Program-made: the position numbers and the translations under genes | Notes under the pieces: model-generated | Told to the model about the DNA's origin: nothing | The model's database searches: none | The model's input: the letters and a program-made list of their open reading frames with translations, nothing else | Source of the DNA: Gnetum montanum | Taxonomy: Eukaryota; Streptophyta; Gnetopsida; Gnetales; Gnetaceae | Assembly: GCA_015680685.1 (NCBI GenBank) | Contig: MNCI01004202.1 | Coordinates: 351-64,350 of the forward strand | Direction: 5' to 3' | DNA: 64,000 nucleotides | Part shown: one piece after another, positions 19,338 through 28,949 of the stretch | Layout of the letters: the number at the start of each line of letters is the position of its first letter | Numbering within the stretch: position 1 is the first letter of the stretch

Positions 19338-21134
19338 TTGATTTTAATCTTTTTTGCTGCTTCTCGTTCCTTGCCTAAACCGCACGAGATCTCCCTAAAA
19401 TTTTATAAGCTAAAATTTTATAAACTCCATGATCTTCAATCCACTAAAGAGCCTCCCATCCCTCCTATCCTTGAAGAAATGATCCTTTCGGCCGCAAAAG
19501 GTTTCCGTAAACTTATTGCAGCCACGGATCGTACGGAGAGAACAAAGGCGCGAATTCAGGAACTCAATCAAGAGAGACTTCTCATCCATAGTCTTCGTCT
19601 CTCGGCGCCCAAACTCAAGGCTTCCTCTGATGAAGGTGATGTTCTTCTTCAAAAAGATTTCTCTTTTTTGCAGAACGATCACAATCTCAAGCTCCAAGAA
19701 GCTTACCTCAAAGCGGAAACAGTCTCAGTTGAGATTATTCGTAAAAAATTGGATGCATTTCCTCACGACGCTGTCCAAAAGCTTGTTGAATGCATTGCAT
19801 CCATTCAACAACCTCCAGCGTTTCAAAGTGCACTCACCCAACGTTGCACCAAGAAACTTGAAGAAGCCTTCCTCAACGAGCGAACCCATTTCGATATTCA
19901 AAAAGAGGCAAAACGAAAAGCAACAGAAGTCCAAAAATCTGCTGCTTCTGCCGCAGAAATCGAAGCTGACAGGTTGGATCCCCTTCCAACCGTCAAAGAG
20001 ATCTGTAGAGAAACCATCCGGCAGGAACATGACACCACTTTCGCAAAATTTGGGCAACGGCTCAAAGATTGCGGTGCTATTCCAAGGTATGTTTCTCTTC
20101 AAAATAATGCATTTTCTCAACAGCATCAGCAGCAGCATCAGCATCAGCAGAAATCCAAAAAAGGTAAAAAACGACAGCAACAACATAATCAACAGCAGCA
20201 ACAAAACCAACAGCGGCCAAATCTTCAACATCAACAGCCAATTCAAACTCAGCAACAGCAAATTCCTCAAAATCTACAGCAGGAACATGCTCAACATTTA
20301 CAGCAGGAACATCATCAACAACAACAAAGGAGGCAGCAGCAGCAACAACATCATCTTCAACAAAGACAACATCAAAAACGAAGACAAAACCAACAAAAAT
20401 TTCCAGAACGCGGCAAAACCCCTGTTCCTCCCACCCTTGATCCCACAAACAATTCCATCCCACCTGCAGTACCTGGTTTTACAGATTCTGCACCCCGTTG
20501 TTTTCCCCGTTCTAACATCGATCAGTTTGGTTCTTCTGATCGTGTCGGTGGCCCTGGTGTTCCAGGCATTCTTGGTGACGGTTCTCGTTTTTTCGGTTCT
20601 GTTTCAGTTTCTGGAGTAGGTTTAGGTTCTGGTTCTGGTTTTGGTTCTGGTTTCGGTTCAGTTGGTTTTCGTCATAGGTTTTCTGAAGATCGCGATCCAT
20701 ACCCGGTTTCAGGCGCTCCCCGAAACATCGCACACCGTTTCGGCTTCTCCTCGCGCAGTAGCCTCCCCAACAACGACACCTCCTGCAACCTTCAGCACAG
20801 TCGCAACGTCCCCGCCAGCCGCGGCCGTAGCAGAGGTCGCGGTTTCAGTCATGGCCGCGGCTCGTTCAGATCTGCAGATCTGCAGATCACGGTTCTCGAT
20901 CTGCCAGCCGCCCTTCCAGATCTGCAGCCCGCAGCCCCAGATCCGCGCGTGGCCAAGGCCCTACAAACCCCACGCGTTTCGGATCTGCTAACAGATCTGT
21001 TTTTTTTGGTGCTTCCCGCCGTCGCCCGCAACAGCATTCACGACCTGCAAAGTCTCCACCGCCTGCGAAGTCTCCGCCGCCACCTGCTGCTGCTACTACT
21101 CCCGCCGCCGCTGCAGCTACCGCCTCCGCCATGA
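19338..21134 (+). CDS. Penelope ORF1-like protein (Q/H-rich, RGG-rich), 598 codons
   Basis: No known domain is recognised. Residues ~50-250 are charged and mostly helical in character with spaced Leu/Glu/Lys (possible coiled coil). Residues ~260-355 are Gln/His-rich, ~415-450 Gly/Ser/Phe-rich and ~490-510 carry RGRSRGRG-type RGG repeats suited to RNA binding. The first Met (19,338) lies inside the pseudo-LTR; the next in-frame Met at 19,479 is an equally plausible start. The last ~85 residues switch to a leucine/proline run that looks out of frame after an 8-bp repeat (GATCTGCA, 20,871-20,890), so the true C-terminus is probably in another frame. Role inferred: RNA-binding partner of the RT. 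Confidence 0.65.
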   Translation: MILIFFAASRSLPKPHEISLKFYKLKFYKLHDLQSTKEPPIPPILEEMILSAAKGFRKLIAATDRTERTKARIQELNQERLLIHSLRLSAPKLKASSDEGDVLLQKDFSFLQNDHNLKLQEAYLKAETVSVEIIRKKLDAFPHDAVQKLVECIASIQQPPAFQSALTQRCTKKLEEAFLNERTHFDIQKEAKRKATEVQKSAASAAEIEADRLDPLPTVKEICRETIRQEHDTTFAKFGQRLKDCGAIPRYVSLQNNAFSQQHQQQHQHQQKSKKGKKRQQQHNQQQQQNQQRPNLQHQQPIQTQQQQIPQNLQQEHAQHLQQEHHQQQQRRQQQQQHHLQQRQHQKRRQNQQKFPERGKTPVPPTLDPTNNSIPPAVPGFTDSAPRCFPRSNIDQFGSSDRVGGPGVPGILGDGSRFFGSVSVSGVGLGSGSGFGSGFGSVGFRHRFSEDRDPYPVSGAPRNIAHRFGFSSRSSLPNNDTSCNLQHSRNVPASRGRSRGRGFSHGRGSFRSADLQITVLDLPAALPDLQPAAPDPRVAKALQTPRVSDLLTDLFFLVLPAVARNSIHDLQSLHRLRSLRRHLLLLLLPPPLQLPPPP

Positions 21135-21598
21135 CCGCCACTCAAACAATCCCGCGCTCTGGCCTTTCCACCGCTGTTTTTCCAGAAACCCTTACCCCAA
21201 ACCTTGTTCAACACACAGATTTCGTTTTCTCCGCAGGCCGAAACTCTGCTCCCAACTGCGCCGCGGCCTCCATTCCCGTCCCTGCTTCAAACCCCGCCGC
21301 GCCCGATTCAAACCTCGCCGCTCCTGCTGTCTACACCGCCGCGCCTGCTGAACCATCGACTCTGATCCCTGCTTCGACATCCGCGCTCCCTGCTTCTTCG
21401 CCCACACCCCAACTGCCCAGCAATTTTCCAACCACCGTCGCCGCCTCAGCAAACTCCAGCAGCGGCGGACAAGTCTGCTCCGACAACAACAGCAACACGG
21501 ACGCCCTCTCCTCCTTCAAAGGGGGCTCTGCGTTTTCTTCTCTTAACTGGGGACTTAATGATGCATTAAATTTCAGTTGTGGTTCTGACGGAAATACT
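21131..21598 (+). CDS. Ala/Pro/Ser-rich continuation of ORF1 or linker to RT (cut by gap)
   Basis: The frame opens at an ATG that overlaps the ORF1 stop (ATGA, 21,131-21,134), but it also reads back upstream without a stop to about 20,880. There it gives an Arg/Ser-rich then Pro/Lys/Ala-rich sequence that continues the RGG part of ORF1 naturally. I therefore read it as the real C-terminal half of ORF1 or the ORF1-RT linker. It is low-complexity with no known domain and runs into the N gap at 21,599. Confidence 0.5.
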
Positions 21599-21881
21599 NN
21601 NNNNNNNNNNNNNNNNNNNNNNNNNNNNNNNNNNNNNNNNNNNNNNNNNNNNNNNNNNNNNNNNNNNNNNNNNNNNNNNNNNNNNNNNNNNNNNNNNNNN
21701 NNNNNNNNNNNNNNNNNNNNNNNNNNNNNNNNNNNNNNNNNNNNNNNNNNNNNNNNNNNNNNNNNNNNNNNNNNNNNNNNNNNNNNNNNNNNNNNNNNNN
21801 NNNNNNNNNNNNNNNNNNNNNNNNNNNNNNNNNNNNNNNNNNNNNNNNNNNNNNNNNNNNNNNNNNNNNNNNNNNNNNNNN
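21599..21881. other. Assembly gap (283 Ns) inside the Penelope coding region
   Basis: Unknown bases. The gap hides the junction between the ORF1 side and the RT ORF, so it cannot be decided whether they form one polyprotein or two proteins. All open frames that span the gap are artefacts of reading N as sense. Confidence 1.
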
Positions 21882-23879
21882 TCTCCTGTAGCCCAAAAAC
21901 CAACCTCGCGATCTCGTTCCACTTTCTGGTTACCAGCGCTTGATCTAAAAGCTTACGCTCGGTTACTTTTCGCGCGAAAATCAGTTCGCGACATCGAAAA
22001 CAGAATTACGAATTTCGCGGTCCATAATTTCTCATCCCGTAGCCTCTCCGCTAACGAATTAAAAGTTTTGGGCTACGGCTTAAAATTCATTCCCCACCCA
22101 TCTCCCATGGATAAAGCAGCCATCCTTAAAGAATTTGCTGCATTCGCCCGCCTCTTGCGCCTGCGTAACTTCTTTAAAAATCATCCAGAAGATGTCCTTC
22201 CCTCCTCCGAAATTCCGGCTACCCTTCATTTAGCTAAAATTAAGCTTCGGCCAAACAAAAAATGGAGTCCCCCTTCCGAGAACATGGTACTAGAGCATAG
22301 CATTCGCCACTGCCTAGATACTCTCCAAAATGTCCTCACACCCATTAATTTTAGCACCCGTCCCCCCTTTCCCAGACATCTCCTTGGTGCACTCCGCAGG
22401 CTCCAAAAGGATAGAAATATTGTTATTCGTCCTGCAGATAAAAATTTGGGTGTTTGTGTCCTGGACTCCAGCTGGTACTTGAGGGAAGCAAGTACTCAAC
22501 TCGCCGATTCTAACATTTACATTCGTGTTGTTTTAGTTCCATGGGATATACTTCGCCTTAAGTTATCCGCCATCATAGATCGTTCTTCTGAAACTCTCTC
22601 TGACTTTAGAGATGCTCTGTTAAAAAACAAGGCTCGCAAACCTTGTACCTTCTACATCATCCCTAAAATTCATAAACCGATCATGGTTGGCCGCCCTATT
22701 TGTTCTTATAAGGGCTACTTTTTGGAACCTGCTTCTCGCCTCCTCCATCATCTGTTGTTCCCAATGCTGTCCCATCAATCAAACCATCTCATTGACTCCT
22801 CCGCCCTGATCCGAGACCTTCATGATAGATCCCTACCTCGTAATGTTCTTTTGTTTACATTCGATGTGGAATCACTGTATCCAAGCATACCCACGGATCA
22901 AGGACTTTTTGCTCTCAAATGTATGGTTGATGATTATTTCACAGATAAACCTTCTCCTTTGCAGTCTCGCTTCAGCAACATCATCATGGAACTTGCAACA
23001 CTCGTGCTTCAAGAACACTACCTCGAATTCAACGAAGTAGTCTACAAGCAGATCAGGGGCACTGCCATGGGCAGTAATTTCGCCGTTGTTTACGCCTGCC
23101 TCTTCCTATGCCACCTTGAAAAGCAAGTTCTCGTCTCTCCTGCGGTCGATGACCTCCTCTATTTCAAAAGGTTTATCGATGATGCTTTTGGCATTTGGGC
23201 AGGCTCTGAAGAGTCCCTTCGTACCTTACTCAAAAGTTACGACAATGTTTACCCAACTATAAACATTACCTCAACCATCTCGAACTCCACAATAAACATC
23301 CTGGATGTCACTTTTTTCAAAGGTTCCCATTTTTTCAACACTGGTCTGTTGTCCACCAAGTGTTATCAAAAACCTTTGAACACTTATCAGTACATCCCTT
23401 TCTCCTCTTGGCACCCTCCCCATCAGAAGAAAGCTTTCATTATTGCAGAACTCAAAAGGTACCTCCTTAGGGAATCATGTCTCGGCGACCTTCAACAGAT
23501 TCGACGACGACTTTTTCTTCGGCTTCGAGCTCGCGGTTATCCTCCTCGTCTTCTTTTCAAATGCTTCAATCTTGTTCCAGCTGCTTCACGAAGATCCCTT
23601 CTGGATAGACTACATCAAAGTCATGGCGTTCGTAGGAAACGGACCCCTCTCGTTTACAAACTGGATTTCAGTCCTTCAACTAAATCCTTAAACGTGAGGG
23701 CACTCCTAAACCCTATACTCTGCCGGCTTCGCCAAAAAGATCCGACTCTTCAGAACGCCATTCCAGAAGTCATCTCATGCTGGAGAAATCCAAAGAAGCT
23801 GCAATCTCTTCTAGTTCGTAACAAGTTTAAGTGCTCCAAACCCACCCCCACTCGGCCTGTACGAGTGGGGCCAGTTTAA
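21882..23879 (+). CDS. Penelope-type reverse transcriptase without GIY-YIG endonuclease
   Basis: About 665 codons after the gap with no stop. Visible motifs: RPADKNLGVCVLD (22,430-22,460; the DKNLG variant), IIPKIHKP, motif A FDVESLYPSIP (catalytic Asp codon 22,863), motif B YKQIRGTAMGSNFA (23,041-23,085) and motif C FKRFIDDAFGIW (Asp pair 23,178-23,183). NILDVTF and the post-RT RGYPPRLL region follow. The conserved linker ending in LLVRNKF that normally precedes the GIY-YIG domain is present, but the ORF stops ~20 codons later at VGPV. The enzyme would copy RNA onto a pre-existing 3' end. The catalytic residues are all intact, unlike any other RT here. A Pro usual in motif B (AP) is replaced by AV. 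Confidence 0.9.
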   Translation, partial: SPVAQKPTSRSRSTFWLPALDLKAYARLLFARKSVRDIENRITNFAVHNFSSRSLSANELKVLGYGLKFIPHPSPMDKAAILKEFAAFARLLRLRNFFKNHPEDVLPSSEIPATLHLAKIKLRPNKKWSPPSENMVLEHSIRHCLDTLQNVLTPINFSTRPPFPRHLLGALRRLQKDRNIVIRPADKNLGVCVLDSSWYLREASTQLADSNIYIRVVLVPWDILRLKLSAIIDRSSETLSDFRDALLKNKARKPCTFYIIPKIHKPIMVGRPICSYKGYFLEPASRLLHHLLFPMLSHQSNHLIDSSALIRDLHDRSLPRNVLLFTFDVESLYPSIPTDQGLFALKCMVDDYFTDKPSPLQSRFSNIIMELATLVLQEHYLEFNEVVYKQIRGTAMGSNFAVVYACLFLCHLEKQVLVSPAVDDLLYFKRFIDDAFGIWAGSEESLRTLLKSYDNVYPTINITSTISNSTINILDVTFFKGSHFFNTGLLSTKCYQKPLNTYQYIPFSSWHPPHQKKAFIIAELKRYLLRESCLGDLQQIRRRLFLRLRARGYPPRLLFKCFNLVPAASRRSLLDRLHQSHGVRRKRTPLVYKLDFSPSTKSLNVRALLNPILCRLRQKDPTLQNAIPEVISCWRNPKKLQSLLVRNKFKCSKPTPTRPVRVGPV

Positions 23880-23976
23880 TTTTCAAAAATCCATCCGTTT
23901 TAAATTATTATGGTTAAAGTTGGGTTTTATAAAGAGCACACTTGGGCTCAAAAACTTTGTACACATTTTTACAAGA

Positions 23977-24020
23977 AACAAGCTGACGAGGGGTGCAAAC
24001 CCCCGAAAACGTTTTTTGTT
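23977..24020 (+). ncRNA. Hammerhead ribozyme 5 (3' tail of the RT-carrying element)
   Basis: Core CTGACGA at 23,983-23,989, stem II GGGG/CCCC with loop TGCAAAC, GAAA, then the ACGT loop of stem III. Stem I is AACAAG (23,977-23,982) pairing with TTTGTT (24,015-24,020). Its sequence differs entirely from the CCACA/TGTGG of copies 1-4 while pairing and spacing are the same, which is compensatory evidence for the fold. It is about 100 bases after the RT stop, as in the left units. Confidence 0.88.
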
Positions 24021-24120
24021 CAAAGTTTAAATCTGTATTTGTTTTTTAGAGCCCTCTACTCTCTACTTTCTACTCTCTTTTTCTACTCCCTACGTTCTCT
24101 TTTTCTTTTATCATTTTTAT

Positions 24121-24533
24121 AATTCAAACTCAAATTCTATTTCAAACACTTTTCCAATTCCCATTCAAAATTCAAAATCCAAAATCTATTTCAAGCACTC
24201 TTCCAAATCCCATTCAAAATTCCCATTCCAATTTCAAATTCTATTTCAAGCACTTCTCCAAATCCCATTCAAAATTCAAAATCCATTTCAATTTCTTTTC
24301 AATTTCAAATTCTATTTCAAGCACTTCTCCAAATCCCATTCAAAATTCAAAATCCATTTCAATTTCTTTTCAATTTCAAATTCTATTTCAAGCACTTCTC
24401 CAAATCCCATTCAAAATTCAAAATCCATTTCAATTTCTTTTCAATTTCAAATTCTATTTCAAGCACTTCTCCAAATCCCATTCAAAATTCAAAATCCATT
24501 TCAATTTCTTTTCAATTTCAAATTCTATTTCAA
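24121..24533 (+). repeat. Minisatellite, 71-bp unit
   Basis: Four exact-period units begin at 24,247, 24,318, 24,389 and 24,460 (CAAGCACTTCTCC...TCTATTT), with looser related units from about 24,121. The array is cut by a single N at 24,534, so the real copy number is unknown. It lies between the Penelope 3' tail and the LINE remnant. Confidence 0.92.
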
Positions 24534-24534
24534 N

Positions 24535-24630
24535 AAAAATTTCTATTGAAAATACCATCATCATTGACCATAACAGTATCATTTCCTATCTTAAAAATCA
24601 TTTTAAATTCTTATTTACTGCTACCCCTAT
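24535..24630 (+). pseudogene. Possible continuation of the LINE ORF2 (EN-RT linker)
   Basis: One frame reads ENTIIIDHNSIISYL then HFKFLFTATP, the pattern of the segment between endonuclease and RT in plant L1-type LINEs (I-x3-I...FxxLFT). It ends at the LTR of element B. If correct, the LINE was interrupted first by the Penelope block and then by element B. The evidence is short. Confidence 0.45.
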
Positions 24631-25516
24631 TGATAAATCAAAATTTGGACAGACTATGATATTGTAGCTGCAAGATCATAGCACTAGCTACGTCATTGTA
24701 TATGTGATATCATGGGATGTGTGCCAGCCTATAAATACAGCACTTAGGCACATGGATCTATAATAGTTTTTATTCAAAAGTAATAGAACTCTTTTAGTTT
24801 GTTTTCATGAATTTATTCTTAAGAACTTAGAAGTGTGAAGGCCCATAGTTGAGCAGGACTTAGTAAATAGAGTCTTTATTTGAACATCTTGTACTTGGGC
24901 ACAAGTGTGACTGGCAATGAAGATCGAGCTATTTCATACTATTGCAAAATTCTCCTAATTTACTACTTTACTTAGAATACTGTATACCATTTTCACTTAG
25001 ACTACTAATTACTACTTTGTTAGTTAATGTTTTACTATTCCATGCACTTTACTTTTACTGTTGTTAGTATGCAAAATGGATATGACTAATTTTGAGCATA
25101 AAGTGTGATCATTTGGTAACCTAGTAGTATTATCGCTTAGTTTGTCTAGTAGTGAAATACTTAGTAATCCCAGTAATGATTACATAATCCTAATACATGT
25201 ACAAAAAATTAGGATTGAATATTCATCACCATATGATAGAATATATTCATTTACTGCTTTCCTTAGAATTAGAAACTATTTTCGCTTTACTATATTTACT
25301 AGCAGAAATGGCCTATCAACATCAACATATCATATACCTTACTGTGAGCTCAACCAAACATGTAGACTTCACTAGCTTCACATGGGAAGACAATAGTCTT
25401 AAAATTAAATCAATTACTAGCATATTCACATTGCCTCATCCACAGATTACAATCTGGTCATGCGTGAACACTTGTGACTTGTATGGTTGGGTGTTGGATT
25501 ACTTCATTGCTTATCA
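24631..25516 (+). repeat. 5' LTR of element B
   Basis: Starts TGATAAATCAAAATTTGG, aligned with the D LTR start. It has GATATT/GATATC motifs at 24,657-24,710, a TATA box CTATAAATACAGCAC at 24,731, and ends TTGCTTATCA before the primer-binding site. The usual GTAGGGGTACC near the end has decayed to GTTGGATTACT. Confidence 0.78.
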
Positions 25517-25536
25517 TTGGTGCCATTGCCATGGAA
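25517..25536 (+). promoter_or_regulatory. Primer-binding site of element B (tRNA-Asp type)
   Basis: TTGGTGCCATTGCCATGGAA directly follows the LTR. It differs by three transitions and one transversion from the TTGGCGCCGTTGCCGGGGAA site used by Athila/Tat elements with tRNA-Asp. Element C has the same site at 31,103 and D a more decayed form at 39,005. Confidence 0.75.
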
Positions 25537-25662
25537 AAGTCAATGTATGTTAAGTAATTGATTTCATAAAGTTCATTGTATCAAGAACCCAAAGTTAAAA
25601 TCCATAATTTTCTAATAACTATAAAAAGTAAGCACACTTAACCAAATGTCTTAAACCATAAC

Positions 25663-28200
25663 ATGGCTTCAAACAAGGATACATCATCACCTGCCAAAGA
25701 GACAAAAAGAGGTAATGATAGAATCAGTGATGAAGAAGAATGGAGGATGTCGATGCAAACAAGAATCACATATGCCCATGTTGATTCTTATCATCTATAT
25801 TTTACTTTCATCTTTCATTAGGATAGTCAAATGAGATGGAGAGACATACAAGGCAACATAGTCCTAACTCCATATCGTGTAGCACTTAACATGCTCCAAA
25901 CTACCTAAAGAGAAATGAATCTAAATGAAATACAAGAAGGGTACAATGTGACTAAGCACATGACAAGGCCCTCTAAACCCACAAAGGAGTAGAGGAGGAG
26001 ATATGCTTCCATGGAAATCAAACATGTACATAACAAAGGAAAGTAGGTTAACACTTCCATTGTCTTGGAAGAACTCAATGCTAATGCATTTTTTATAGAA
26101 AAACTCCACTAGAATCATGAAGAACCTTCAAAAACACCTATCATCAAAATTGAGGATCCTGTCAAAGTTCAACTACATTCCACCCTAGCAAAGACACCTA
26201 AGAGAAAGGCTACTGACTCAAAGTATAAGCAGGATTCAAGGCCAAGAGTTTCTGCCAAATTCTATAGAGAAGAATACCAGAGTCATGAAAGGAGGACAAG
26301 CTGACACCATTCTCCTACCACCTCATCTGCATCATCATGATCATTGATGGACTCTAATAGAAGGATACAAAGGCACCAAGACCATGAAAGAGAAGAGAAA
26401 AGGACTTATGATCACCATGACTATCACCTAAATCATTTAGATGAGAAAGATGAAGGGTATGAACAAACAAGATATAGGGATCAAAGAGAGGATCAAGAAA
26501 GGTATGAGCATCGAAGGGGATACTACAACAACAAAGCACACAAACCCGATCATGATGATGAACCCCTAATGGAAATCCATAGCATGATTAACATCCAAGA
26601 AGCTATTTACATTTCGACCAGGCATGCGAGGGATAGTCATATCAAATGTCTCGATATAAATAACATGCCAAGATTTTAGGGTGGTTATAATGTTAATCCA
26701 CAACACCACCTTCAAGATTACCATGATGCCTACACCCTACAGAATATTGAAAGTGATTGGCATAAGTTAAAATTGTTCCCATGAATACTTGTGAAAGAGG
26801 CTAAGAGCTAGTACAAATCACTCAAACTTGAATCAATCAGAAGATGAAGTACCATGCTAGAGATCTTCAATGATAAATACCAAACCTTCTCATAGGTGCC
26901 TAATGTAAGGAAACAAATCTAAGGATGGAAGCAAGGAACTCATGAAACCCTTGATGCGACAATGGCAAGGTACTATTCACTATTGCATAGATGCCAACCC
27001 ATGAATTCTCACAACAGGAACAACTAAGGCACATTGTAGATGTATTACAGAACAAGACTAGAGAAATCCTTAGGGTTAATGCCAAAGGTCGATTATCTGA
27101 AATGACTATCCATTGAATTTAGAGACTAATTGACCATGTGGCAAAGGAAGAAGGTGAGCAATGAAAGAGAGAATGAACTAAAGAATATAACAGAGATCCA
27201 TCCATTAGGAAAAGAGATGCACAAGTTTGTAACACTCAAGAGGAAGAAACCTTGGAATAGGCAATTGAAAAAAGGACTCTACCAATTCAGAAAATGGTAA
27301 CTAATATTGCAGCAAAGGTAGAGAAAATGTGGGTCTCAGTAGATGAAAAATTTGTAACAACATTGAAAATTATGGAGAAGAGAACATAGCAAGCCTTTGA
27401 ATGAGGCAAGGACAAGAAATGAAGAAAGATTTTGGATGAAACGACAAAGTGGCTTTAGTGGTTGAGTGTTTAGACACAAGCTCCATCGATGAGGAGGGAT
27501 ATGCCATATACCAATATGAACATCTTAAGGGATGTTGTTCCATGATGATACACTTATTGGAAATAGGGGCATATGCACTCAACCCCAGATTTTTGAAGAA
27601 AAAAATGCTCAAAAGGTTACCTTACCCTTAAGGTAATTATAGGCAGAACTTCCAATCCATGTACTATGCTAATGAAGCTTTTCCACAACCACAAGAGTAG
27701 TACTATCAGCAATGGCAACAATCCCAATTATGGGTTATGCCATCACCTTGCCAATAATATCCATATCAGCAACCAGATCCATATGGAAATTTTGTACAAC
27801 ATTAAATCTCTCTTGGTCATGCTGTTGTCTAAACTCTGCAATACTACCCAACTAAGTACCACAAACCAACACTGCCAAGAACAGATCCAAACTTGTTTAT
27901 GCATCCATCAGTACTTGGTCTAAATCAACACTTGAATCCTTTACCACCAATGCCATCTCCTATCATGCAAGGAAAACTACCATTACAATTATAGTAGAAG
28001 AGTGCAACAAGGGTGGTTAGTATGCAAGAGGAGGTGATCACATACAAATCACAACCTAGGAAGCGATTGTTCTTGTGAACAAGTTTTGAAAAGATTTGAC
28101 AAATGGGGTGCACACATACTTCCACCCCATCCACATCCAATCCTCCTCAACACAACAAGCTTCCATCTTCATCAAACTCAAATGTCACAATTTTCATGCT
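25663..28200 (+). pseudogene. gag of element B
   Basis: A start ATG at 25,663 (MASNKDTSS) leads into a long charged linker rich in Arg/His/Asp/Glu (26,344-26,560). The capsid core (INIQEAIYISTRHARDSHIK at 26,590, LKLFP, IFNDKYQ) and a coiled segment follow. The zinc-knuckle position is at about 27,500-27,540 with both first cysteines lost (YQYEHLKGC). The proline/glutamine-rich tail ends near 28,200. More than ten stops interrupt it. Confidence 0.8.
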
Positions 28201-28249
28201 TACTCAAACGATCCCTCATTAGACAAAGGCATAAGCCCTTTCAAAAAAA

Positions 28250-28711
28250 CAAACTGATCTAGGTAGTTCCTTAGCTTACCTTTAGATAGCAAGACAAAAA
28301 CCATGCAAATTTGTACTTGATTCTTGGTCAGGAGTGAATCTAATCTCATAAGACATGTATTAGGCTTGGAATCTACCACTGCTAAAGAAGACTAACATCT
28401 AGTTAGAGCTTGCAAACTAGTCAATCATAGTTCCACTAGGATAAGTGGATGATGTGATGACAACCATTAGTGGCTGGTCTTACTTTGTGAATTTTCTAGT
28501 TATTCATGTGGGGAAAAATAAGGGAGAATTTACAATGATTATGAAAAGAGCTTGGCTTAGTACTATTGATGCTAAGCTTGAAATTCATGACTTGTCCTGG
28601 GATATTTCCAAGGAAGACAAAGTTGGTATTATACAAAGACAGAGAGTTCCATGTATTGCATACAACAATAATGGATGCACTTATGTGCAAAGAGTATGGG
28701 CTATCAAATGA
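28250..28711 (+). pseudogene. Protease of element B
   Basis: The active-site region near 28,310-28,345 reads FVLDSWSGVNLIS, with the conserved loop partly lost. The frame 28,445-28,711 keeps the flap side and FTMIMKRAWLSTIDAKLEIHD. Catalysis is unlikely because the DSG/DTG-type triplet is not intact. Confidence 0.75.
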
Positions 28712-28949
28712 GAGGATATCAATGCATACAAAAAATGTGTAGAAGAAATATGTATGCAAAAATGTCTATATGTAGTAGCCACATAGCAGGAAGGCACCCA
28801 ATGGATGATCACAAATAAAAAGATCGAATCTAATAAATACATGAAAAAAAGAACAAATTGTTAGTTCCTATGTTGAAGAGACTGATAAGTTAGAAAAATT
28901 AAAGGAAAGGTAACAAATCAACAAGAAGAGAGAAAATGGGGATGATTGG

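Larger units (their letters stand above)
15889..24120 (+). mobile_element. Penelope-like element block, endonuclease-deficient, with hammerhead ribozymes
   Basis: Order: inverted terminal copy (15,889-15,962), several ribozyme-bearing units (15,963-19,337), ORF1 (19,338-21,134), an overlapping ORF and gap (to 21,881), RT ORF (to 23,879), and a 3' tail with a fifth ribozyme. RT motifs are of Penelope type, and the ORF ends without a GIY-YIG domain. Pseudo-LTR arrangement, partial head-to-tail copies and an inverted terminal stretch are all known Penelope traits. Its GC content and CpG density are visibly higher than those of all neighbours, so it is younger or came from a different base-composition background. 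Exact right boundary unknown; three single Ns make the left copy number uncertain. Confidence 0.85.

Noticed and set aside
19516-20619. Second plus-strand frame of 367 codons and minus-strand frames overlapping Penelope ORF1
   Set aside because: They are shadows of the Q/H-rich (CAG/CAA/CAT) repeat coding in the main frame.
21566-21922. Open frames spanning the N run on both strands, and the similar ones at 45,435-45,818
   Set aside because: They exist only because unknown bases are read as sense codons.
23880-24120. A hidden GIY-YIG endonuclease downstream of the RT stop
   Set aside because: No frame in the 240 bases after the stop shows GIY or YIG motifs, and the ribozyme occupies the region.
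24247-24533. CRISPR-like regular array
   Set aside because: The 71-bp units are continuous repeats with no unique spacers, in a plant genome; it is a minisatellite.
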